The notes beneath the pieces were generated by a model, which saw nothing but the letters and a program-made list of their open reading frames with translations, had not been told where the DNA came from and did no database searches. From Arabidopsis thaliana (taxonomy: Eukaryota > Streptophyta > Magnoliopsida > Brassicales > Brassicaceae), in the NCBI RefSeq assembly GCF_000001735.4, contig NC_003075.7:8557001-8621000 (forward strand): a DNA stretch of 64,000 bases, written 5' to 3'. The number at the start of each line of letters is the position of its first letter. Positions within the stretch are counted from its first letter, which is position 1. The position numbers and the translations under genes are program-made. This document shows, in pieces, positions 37,365 to 46,450 of this stretch.

Positions 37365-37740
37365 ACTTTTGTAGGCGGAAAGATTTTGATGACAATTTGT
37401 TTTGACGGAAAAATGTTTTTGGCGGAAAAGTTTATACAGAATTGTTTTGGTCGGGTTAATAGCACGTAATCATGTTTTGACGGAAATTCCTTTTTGTCTT
37501 CAAATAAATATACTTTCTGTTTTTTATTTAACTTAACGAACGCTCGTACATCTCTGTAATTGAGCGTCTTGTCAGAAATTATTCATCTCAGCTTTCTTTA
37601 TCACTTCTTGTACTACTTTCTTGATTACCTCATGTACCACTTTGCGACTAATACAAAACACTCAAACGACTACATCAACAATGTCTTTTAGACATGATAA
37701 TTGCTTTCTTACGTTTACTTACTTAATCAGCCTCCTCAAT

Positions 37741-37918
37741 CCTATATTAAAAGCTTTCATCTTTCTTCCTTCGATATTTCTCAATTCTCTCTTTCTTTCG
37801 CTTTCTTATCTTTGCACTCTCATGTTGATAAAAATGGAACCGATAATCCTAGTAGTATGGATTTTTTGATGTGTTACATCTTTGCTCACAACAATGGATT
37901 TTTAGAAGCTAATGTAAG
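37741..37918 (+). pseudogene. Neprosin first-exon relic in the opposite orientation
   Basis: On the plus strand the leader (CTATATTAAAAGCTTTCATC) and the start (GATAAAAATGGAACC) match the 5' leader and first exon of the minus-strand neprosin genes. A frame change lies in the middle: the Met-Glu-Pro start reads into a TGA, while the shifted frame gives MDFLMCYIFAHNNGFLEAN, comparable to MFLMCCIFG..NDFVEA. A GTAAG donor follows at about 37913. No later exons were recognised up to 38984; that stretch is otherwise AT-rich, with a GAA-rich run near 38500. Confidence 0.75.
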
Positions 37919-38984
37919 TACATGATATGTGAAAACACAGTTACATTCAAAAATTATATATCATAGGATTATATGTTGCACAATTAGGCGTATAATTGAT
38001 GGTTGTGGTTTTTTATGTTAAGATGATTTCTTATTTGATATTTTATAATGATAGATATCATGTTAGGTAGTTGATACATGATTATGATAATGATGAGTTT
38101 TAATATTATATGATGTTAAAAATGTTATATAAAAAAGAAATATCGCCCAAGAGGTGATGAAATTGTATTATTGTCTTAGGATGATGCGTGTACCACCCTT
38201 CGATGATGAACTGCAGAACCTGGTTTGCAATGGGCTGACAAGATCATTGTAGCTCATTAACTTGCTGACAAACCCAATGAAACTGGATATCCTCCCCACC
38301 GGATTTATAGAAAATACACACTTTAAGTGGTTTTTGTTATAGCGAATATGACAAGGATATCAAGATTAGTTAAGTAGTTATAAACACTTCAATGAATATG
38401 TTTTAAATCATTAATAGATCACTTCTGTGTGACATTTTGAAAGTTCCTTTAGCTTGTTCACTGCCCCGTCTATCTGTGCCACTTCTATCTCTAATCGTTA
38501 CGAAGAAGAAGAGAAGAAGAAGAAGAAGGGAGATCGCCAAGCCGATTCTCTATTAATTTTATTAAGACCTTGTTTAAAAGAAACACTAGACAATAATCCG
38601 CATTTTGTGCGGTACAAAACAATTATTAAATTATTTTAATGTATTAATGATATTGAAAATGTTCGACTTTTATATCATTGGACAAACGGTTGTATATTAA
38701 TAATTATCAAGATTAGCGAAATTTTTATTTTTGTATAAATGTTTCTGTTTATCATGGTTTATGATATATATCTTGTTATACTAATAGATACACAAAATAC
38801 TATATACTCTATCATATTTTATTTGAAATTTTGTTTAATAATTGATAAAAAAGCATATATTAATTTGAAAAATAAACATAAGTAAAATTAATGGCAAAAT
38901 CTGTAAATATTCTAATAAATATTGGATATTTATTATTGAAACCTGAATTTTCTTATTCTCATATAATAAATAGTATATTATTTG

Positions 38985-40430
38985 TCAGTGACTAGTATTA
39001 AGAAAGAGGAAAACCTTGTATACATTGAACTTTGCATAGTTACTTGTCTCAGCACCACGAATAGACGCTGGCAGCGCCATACCAAGTGGATAGTCATGAC
39101 GAATGACTATCATTCCAGCGTCACAGTAGTTATTGAAACATGATCTTCCACCTGACTGTTCCATCAATGTTAATTCGTTCAAAAAAAAAAAAAGTCGAAA
39201 AAGAATTTACTAGCATTATGTGATTGACTCACATTTGTATAAACGAAAGTCCGAGGTTGCTTGTCCTCGTACAACATTGGATTTACCTGAATTAGTACAT
39301 AATATTTGTGTTATTTGAAATTATTATTAAAAAGTACAATTAATACATGTATTAAAATGTTATTAAGTAAATAGAACCAACTTGAAGGAAATTGTAATTG
39401 ATACATGTTTTTTAAAGTTATTAAGTAAACAAAACTCGTAGCTCAGTGAAAAATAAATAAACTAAGAGACTTACCGTCAAACCAACTTGAAGGAAACCAA
39501 CTTGAAGGAAACCATTTCCAATCTGAAAGTGAAGTCTTGAAGAACTCCATTGGGCTGGCTTAACCTTTGGAGCGGTTACACAAACTTCCATCGATACTCC
39601 ATTGAACCTCTTTCCTATGTTCTTCTTCGTTCGAGCTACCGCAAACTTATCCCATTCATTTTTATTGAATGGCCAGGAATATTATCAATATATAAATATA
39701 TATAACAAAATGTGAATTGATATCTTGTTTTACTAATAAAAAGAAGTGACTTACGTGATGTTTATGAGGAACAACATTAGGATCATAAGTGGTAGTGTTC
39801 CAAGAACCACGGGGTTTATGATTATCACCAAATGAGTCTAATCTCAAAAGATCTTCTTTGGTGACTCTTTGTATAGGGACCATACCAATGGGACACCCAC
39901 ACCATTCTCCCATAAATAACCAAAAGCGGTATTGTTTGTCTCTCTTTCTCTCATTCCTTTCCAGATTGAAAGCATCTAAGACATGTCGAACACAAACATA
40001 TCAATGTCCTTCTCTTTTTATGTTTGTAAAAGAATATACGTAGATAAAGTTGACCGGAAGTTATTATACCTTGTAATGGTATGTGTGATTCTTCATAGAA
40101 GTATGATCAAATGCTGGTTGCTTGAAGAAATCCACACATCCGTATATTTCTCCATCTATGGTCTATCATTTAATGCCATATATATATAGAGAGGTTAAGA
40201 TATTAATTGTATAATATATAGAGAACAACAACAAGATTGTGAAGATATACAAAAACCTTGATGACTTTGACTGCGGGTTTGTTGATAGTCTTTAGTCTCT
40301 TCTCGATTTCTAAATCTTTAGATTTAGAAAAGCTCTTGGCTTCCACAAAATCATTGTTATGACTTCCAATTATGTTACCAAAGATGCAACACATTAACAA
40401 CATCCATATCACTGGGCCTCTCACTTCCAT
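38985..40430 (-). pseudogene. Neprosin-domain copy 3: frameshifted and lacking the last exon
   Basis: Exons 1 and 2 (start 40430, MEVRGPVIWMLLMCCIFGN; then a YGCVDFFKQPAFDHT segment) are open and close to copy 2. In exon 3 a single base is missing at about 39894: copies 1 and 2 have GGGACAACCCAC and this copy has GGGACACCCAC on the plus strand. This shifts the frame after ENGVG. Exon 4 carries a 15-bp tandem duplication (GGTTTCCTTCAAGTT). Exon 6 (SGGRSCFNNYCDAG to NVYK) is present, ending at 39016, but the final exon of about 122 codons is absent. Intron 4 also carries a partial duplication near 39340-39440. The product would lack the neprosin C-terminal half. Confidence 0.85.
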
Positions 40431-40589
40431 TTTGATCAACAATAGAGAGAAAGGAAGAGTTTATTGATTTTGAAGCATGGAAGATAAAGGTTTAATATAT
40501 AAGGGTCGAGAAAGCAACAAAATAATTTGCTCTCCTGAATTCAATAATATTGACCAAAATGCTTTTTGGAAAGACATATATCAATGACA

Positions 40590-41453
40590 TCTTCTTATTA
40601 TATAAAGTACGGTTTTGAAAGTTACTAACTCACGAGATCATAACACATGGTTATTTGAACGATCTAAGATTTTGACATGTGTTTGATTTTTTTTTAACTT
40701 TTTCCTAAAAAAATAGGAAACTAAAAAAAGAAATATATATACATATACTAATTTATATGTTTATATCTAAAAAAATAACTTATAATTTTTTTAACTAAAA
40801 TAGAAAACTAACAATAAGATAGAGTGTATATAATTAAATTATATTTTTTATTATGGTAAAATAGATATTTAAACTGTATTGCAAAATTAAATTTGTAAGA
40901 TTGAAATTTGGTTTAAGGAAATACTAAATTACATACTAAAAAAGTATGTGAGTTACGTTACTATTTAAAATTCAAATATCATCAATAAGATGGAATGTGT
41001 AAGGACTGCATAGTACGGGTTACTCATGTGTATAGTAAAGTTAATCTCATAGTGAATGGATTAGCAAACTATGTGTTTTAGTTACCGCTCGATATGCATT
41101 TATTTGATGTTTGTCCGACAGTTGTAAGTCCGACATTATTAGAGAATACAAACGGAATGTCGTTTCCACGGAGTGTGCGAATGAGGTTTTTGTGTTATGA
41201 ATAAATGATAGGGGACTTTTATCCCCTACAACTCTACAAGATAGTTTATTATAATGAAACAGATAATTAAAATGTAAGTAAAATTGAATGTGTATGATTG
41301 AAATTTTATTTAATACAAAAGTTATTAGATTAAATATCAGATACATTACTATTTACTATTTAAAATTTAAATATTATTGAATTTAAATATTATTGATAAA
41401 TATTTGAATAAATTTATATCATACACCCGCCTATTTAGGCGGGTCTTATCTAG
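40590..41453 (+). mobile_element. Non-autonomous Helitron
   Basis: The 3' end is textbook: a perfect 8-bp stem with a 4-nt loop (ACCCGCCT ATTT AGGCGGGT, 41425-41444), five bases, then CTAG (41450-41453) followed by host T. The 5' end is best placed at 40590, TCTTCTTATTATATAAAG preceded by A, which fits A/T insertion. The interior (864 bp) is AT-rich and has no helicase or other coding sequence; the minus-strand open frame at 41047-41346 is unremarkable. It lies between the neprosin array and the FBD relic. Confidence 0.7.
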
Positions 41454-41842
41454 TTTAATATAAAATTGGTTGAACAGTCAACAATTATTTACCTCCTACT
41501 TTTTTTTTCAAAAAAAAAAACAGTCAATAATTACACATATTAATAGAAATATATTTATACAATTGATTTTAATAGCTCAACATTTCCTGAGAGACTTATA
41601 TGTTAACATATTAATAAATAAAGTTATATATAAATATATATTCAATATCAATTAAAGTTAAATGCTATATAGCATTAAACCTCTTTAACTTAAAATCATA
41701 AATTAATAATCATTATCAAATAATATTTTTCTCTTCTTTCCAGTCGGACTAGTATAATATTTGAGATAATTCAAAAAAAAAAAAAAACATTTGACATCCA
41801 TGTTTAAATGTATAGTTTCATTGATATTTTTGAAATTAATAA

Positions 41843-42752
41843 GTGTATAAACTTAAGAGATTGAGTGTAAATGCCCCGTCTTTGCTGAGACTAACCCTAA
41901 AGATATCAAGAGGTTCTGAGTTTGATGAGCTTGTGATAGACACTCCTTCTTTGAAGTATTTCGAAGTTACAGATTATAAGGGTGAATATGAAACTGATGG
42001 TGCTGATGATAGCTACTCCTTCGATTTTAAAGATATGCCCAACTTGGAGGAGGCAGATATTAGTTCGACATACCCTGATATCTACAAGTTTGTCAGATCA
42101 GTCACATCCGTCAAGCGGCTTTCATTATGCATAAGAGTCAATGCCGAAGAGGTAACCTGTTTCCATCTATCTATCAATCTCATTTTAGAACACTAAACCA
42201 GGTTTTCTTGAGCTTCATTCCTTCATCATCATGTGCAGGCTTTATATCCTGATGGTATTGTCTTCAACCAGCTTGAGAATCTAAAGCTATGTCCATGCGA
42301 TTCAAATTGGTCAAAGCTATTTGTCCGGTTGCTCAAATATTCTCCTAATTTACGAGAGCTCGAAGTCTCCCTCAATGAAGTAAGTTTCTTCGATATAGAC
42401 CTATTCTTTTGGTTTGATATACTAAATAATATTTAAGCCAAGCTTTTATGTTTGACCTCAGGGTCATACAAAATGTTGTGTGGATCCACAAGTTTCCTTG
42501 GAGAATCAACTGAATTTTGTTCCTGAATGTTTGTTGTCGAGTCTCCAAACTTTCAAGTGGACAGGGATACATGGATCGCTGAAAGTGATGGATTTGGCAA
42601 AATATATCTTGAGAAATGCTCGTTGCTTAAAGACTGCGACAATTTTATTTCAGCCAGCTCTAGAGACAGAACGTGAGACAATGATCCAGGAGTTGTTACT
42701 TTCTTTTCGAGGTTCAACAACTCGTACTACTATAATGTTTTCATTTATATGA
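41843..42752 (+). pseudogene. F-box/LRR/FBD gene fragment lacking the F-box
   Basis: Three exons (41843-42151, 42239-42379, 42462-42752) join in frame into 246 codons. They match the C-terminal LRR and FBD part of the F-box gene at 43306: LTLKISRGSEFDELVIDTPS, then FDFKDMPNLEEADI, SVKRLSLCIRVNAEE, LKLCPCDSNWSKL and LKTATILF. The F-box and the first LRRs are missing, and AT-rich sequence and a Helitron lie upstream. The open frame is intact, so it might still be expressed as an FBD-only protein, but I call it a truncated copy. Confidence 0.75.
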
Positions 42753-43305
42753 AACTTGATAGTATTAGTTTGGAAGTTTCTTCTCAACTTTTAGATCTTG
42801 GCTTCGACAAAGCCATTTTTTAAGACTTATAATTATGTGATAAAAAACAGTTTGCAACAATAAGAGTGTGAAATTATTCTTTATTTTGTTTTTTATTTGT
42901 TTATTATTTCATTGTAGATACCTATTAAAAACATATATATACTGCATTATATGTTCTTTGGTCGTGGTGTTTTTGCAGTCTGCAACTCTCACTCTACGTT
43001 GAGCTATTTCTAATTCTTTATAATCTAGATTCTTACGTTGAGCTATTTCTACGTTAATTTGGCCTAAGTTTACTAAATTGATTCTGCAAAAGAGTTAGAA
43101 AGAGATTAGGGCTTCATGGGATTTCCTATTAGAAAATAGAAATATAAGGCCCAAATCATGTCGGCTAGGCATCATATATATCAGAGCATACTCGACAATG
43201 AATATTTTATTAGGTTTTTTTCGGTTCCTCTTATTTTATTATTCCTTGCCTCTGTTCTTCTTGAAGGTTACTAAGATAGATCAGTGTTTTGTATTTTAAG
43301 AGTCG
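42753..43305. other. Promoter region of the F-box/FBD gene
   Basis: About 550 bp with no gene. A small block near 42790-42850 resembles the neprosin-array first-exon flank (CTTCGACAAAGCCATT..AAGACTTATAATTATGTGA), another scattered fragment of that family. No clear promoter elements. Confidence 0.4.
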
Positions 43306-44761
43306 GTGTTTATGTCAACAGTAAGAGAATCTTGGTTAAAACCAAAAAAGAATATACAAACGAACCTTGGAGATTATGAAGATATGGACAAGATTAGTAG
43401 GTTGCCTGATGACTTGCTCGTGAAGGTACTGCTGTTTCTTCCAACTAAAATTGCTGTAAGCACAAGTATTTTATCAAAGCGATGGGAGTTTCTTTGGATG
43501 TGGTTGCCTAAACTTGAGTACCATAATACCAATTATTCAGCTTCTGAAGAACAGCGGTTAAGGAGTTTCATCAATTTGAATCTGCAATTACATAGAGCTC
43601 CCATCATAGAAAGCTTGCGTCTCAAGTTTAGCCTGGGGAGATCAATTAAGCCTCAAAATATCAAACAATGGATTATAATTGCAGTTTTCCGCTGCGTCCG
43701 TGAGTTAAGCATCAACCTTTTTCCTCTTTATTGTATTGAGAATCCTGCTAAATTGCCGAGTAGTTTGTATATCAGCAAATCGTTAGTGATCTTGAAACTG
43801 AAAGACCAGATTCTCGTGGATGTTCCTCGTATGGCTTATCTCCCCTCCTTAAAATATTTGCTCCTAAAGCGGGTGACTTACAAAGATTCAAATTCTCTTC
43901 ATCAACTTCTTTCCAGTTGCCCCGTTCTCAAGAATCTAGTCGTGGAACGGGATGAATATAACCATGATGAAACATTAAGTATAACAGTCTCGTCCTTGCA
44001 GAGACTAACCCTAAAGATATCAAGAGGTGGATCGTTTGATGAGCTTGTGATAAACACTCCTTCTTTGAAATATTTCAAACTTACAGATTATTTGGGTGAA
44101 TGTGAAACTGAGCTTGATGATGATAGCTACTCCTACGTCTTTAAAGATATGCCTAAGTTAGAGGAGGCGCATATTGATTCGACATACCCTGATATCGGAA
44201 AGTTTGTTAGATCAATCACATCTGTCAAGCGGCTTTCATTATGCGTAAAAGTTAACGCCGAAGAGGTAATTTATTTCAGTCCATCTATCAATCTCATTTT
44301 ACAACACTAATTACTAAACCATGAGGATGAATTTTTCGTTATCGGTTGCAGGCTTTATATCGTGAGGGCATTTGTTTCAAACAACTTGAACATTTGAAGC
44401 TATGTCCATGTGATTCAAACTGGTCAAAGTTACTTGCTCGGTTACTCAAGGATTCTCCTAATTTACGTGAGCTCGAGATCAAACTAAATAAGGTATATTT
44501 TTCGATAGAGTCCTTTTCTTTTGGTTGATTTTACTGTAGTTAGCACTCATGCCTAACTCTCATGTTTGATCTCAGGATCATAAAGCTAGTTTTGACGATC
44601 CAGCTTGCTTGGAGAATCAACTAAATTATGTTGTTCAATCTTCAATACCGAGTCTTGAAAGGTTCACATGGACATGGATATATGGATCGCAAAACGAGAT
44701 AGATTATCTTGAAAAACTTAAGAAACGCTTGTTGCTTACTAACTGGCAAAATCTTGTTTAA
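43306..44761 (+). CDS. F-box/LRR-repeat/FBD protein with a frameshifted end
   Basis: Exons 43306-44265, 44352-44492 and 44576-44761 give 428 aa, or 402 aa if translation starts at the Met at 43384 just before the F-box (MDKISRLPDDLLVKVLLFLP). The F-box lies near residues 27-70 of the longer form, followed by LRR-type segments (SLYISKSLVILKL, LPSLKYLLLKRV) and the FBD region. F-box proteins are substrate receptors of SCF ubiquitin ligases through SKP1/ASK. A net 2-nt loss in the last exon, relative to the sister copy at 51380, shifts the frame. The product ends NWQNLV, while the natural end (ILFKTAPGMEGKREMYEEF to stop at 44840) continues in another frame. It may still work, since the F-box and LRRs are intact. 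I recall At4g15060. Confidence 0.78.
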
Positions 44762-44989
44762 GACTGCTCCAGGGATGGAGGGTAAGCGTGAGATGTACGA
44801 AGAGTTTATGTTTTCTTTTCGACCTTCAACATCATGGTAATTGGTATTTGGTTGTGGATTGGAGTCACTAGATGTTTTCATTTATCTTTGATTCAACTTC
44901 CATTTTTATCAACCTTGATGATCTTGACAATGGGTTTGCTGATGGTTTTCAAGTTTATTCTCAATTTCAATAGAGCCATTGAACACACC

Positions 44990-45182
44990 GTTTTATACCC
45001 ATCAAAGTACAATGTCATGTATTCTATAACTCTAGAATACACCGTTACTACGGTATAATCGTTGAGTACACCCGTCTTGCACATCCTGTACCCCACGGAG
45101 TACAACGTATGTACTCTACGGAGTACACCGTCTCATACCACGTAAAGTACATCGTCACGTATCCCGCGAAATACACCTTCAT
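44990..45182. repeat. Degenerate minisatellite of 23-24 bp units
   Basis: Four clear units at about 45088-45182 follow GTACYCYACGGAGTACACCGTCTC (first: GTACCCCACGGAGTACAACG; last: GTATCCCGCGAAATACACCT), with looser units back to about 44990. The array is much richer in G+C than the surrounding sequence. It lies just downstream of the F-box gene. Confidence 0.75.
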
Positions 45183-46254
45183 GATATTTTAAGTTTATAT
45201 CAAATATTGAGTCATAGATATGTCATACATATATAGTAACCATATTATCAAATTAATGTGATCAAATTGTGGAAAAAGACTGAAAAGTGAAAACAACGCA
45301 TCAAGGTTTGTGTGGTCGCAGATCTAGACTACCGTTAACCTTTTACTCGACTCCTAGGCCAAGAGACATTTATTCCAATGGAATGACTTATACTTATTTA
45401 TACAGTTAAAATATATTAAAGATAAAATATATCTTTAAAACAGTTAGTTAGTTACATCAAATATTAATTTAATGTTTTAAATTAAATTAATAGATTTTTC
45501 AGGTTATATATAAAAAGTAGCTTTTGACAGAAAAAAGTATTCTCAAACAAAAACTCATAAAGGAGGCATTTTTCCAAATCTACTCTTAAAGAAAATAATT
45601 TTGTAAATTTATAAGATACTAAGATAATAATTTTTATAAGATCTAAGATAACAAAAAATTATAAGATACTACGATAAAAAAAATTAGAATTAATTATAGA
45701 GAAATATAAACCCAATAATATCATAAATGAATAATGATTAATATTAAGATATACAATTAAGAAATTTAGTACATTCTAGTGTTTTTTTAATCTTTTTTAA
45801 ATTTGAAGTTATAATCTCGATAGAACTCCTCTATAATTTTTCTTATTGCGCCAGAAAACAGAGTTTTAAACAGATCAAATGAGCCCTTGTCAAAAAAAAA
45901 AGAAAAAAACAGATCAAGTGAGAAAAGAAGCAAAATGAGGAACCGTGGAAATGATGAAAAATGTCTTTCTTCTTTAATCACTAAACAACGAATCTGAACT
46001 TAAAGAAAAGTTCTAATGTTAAAATCAAATTATGTTTTAAGCGATTACAGACTGGATTTATTCAAAAAAAAAAAGATTATAGACTGAATATAATATTTTT
46101 CAATTTTTTTTATTGAATGAAAATAATTCCATAAAGTAATATCATGTAAATTTATAAACTTTCAAAGTCCCAATATATTAATATATAGAGGTTTTACTGT
46201 ATACTTTTACATATTTTGATATAACATAATAAAATTTAATTAACACGAGCGATG
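45183..46254. other. AT-rich intergenic region, no gene seen
   Basis: About 1 kb of AT-rich sequence with poly-A and poly-T runs between the F-box gene and the DC1 gene. No open frame with recognisable content and no transposon ends were identified. Confidence 0.5.
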
Positions 46255-46450
46255 TCAATCAAAATACTTGGTCATCTCTCTAGACTCCTTAACACGAATA
46301 CAAGAAGTTGAACAAGATATTAATCCAAAACATTGGAAAACTATTTTGTGTTGACAACGCTTCTCACAAAATGAGCAAATAGGTCTTGACATATGATGAT
46401 TGTTGGGTAGAACGCCTACCTTGCTACTGCGGTAGAACCAAAATGAACCA
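46255..46450 (-). pseudogene. Out-of-frame C-terminal end of the DC1 gene upstream
   Basis: This stretch encodes YMKPGSFWF, then MSRPICSFCEKRCQHKIVFQ and a Cys-rich end to a stop at about 46257-46255. It corresponds to the usual C-terminal zinc motif of large DC1 proteins (SRPIC..C..RC..KIVF). It is in a different frame from the main gene at 46424-49141, and the shift occurs at the LLGVDL..YMKPG junction (near 46450-46465). So a one-base insertion seems to have separated it. Confidence 0.75.

Noticed and set aside
38160..38340. Possible gene fragment (LQWADKIIVAH and LADKPNETGYPP in one frame)
   Set aside because: An in-frame stop separates the pieces and I could not match them to any family.
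41662..41675. Perfect 14-bp palindrome ATGCTATATAGCAT
   Set aside because: Short AT-rich palindromes are expected by chance in this composition; no repeat ends around it.
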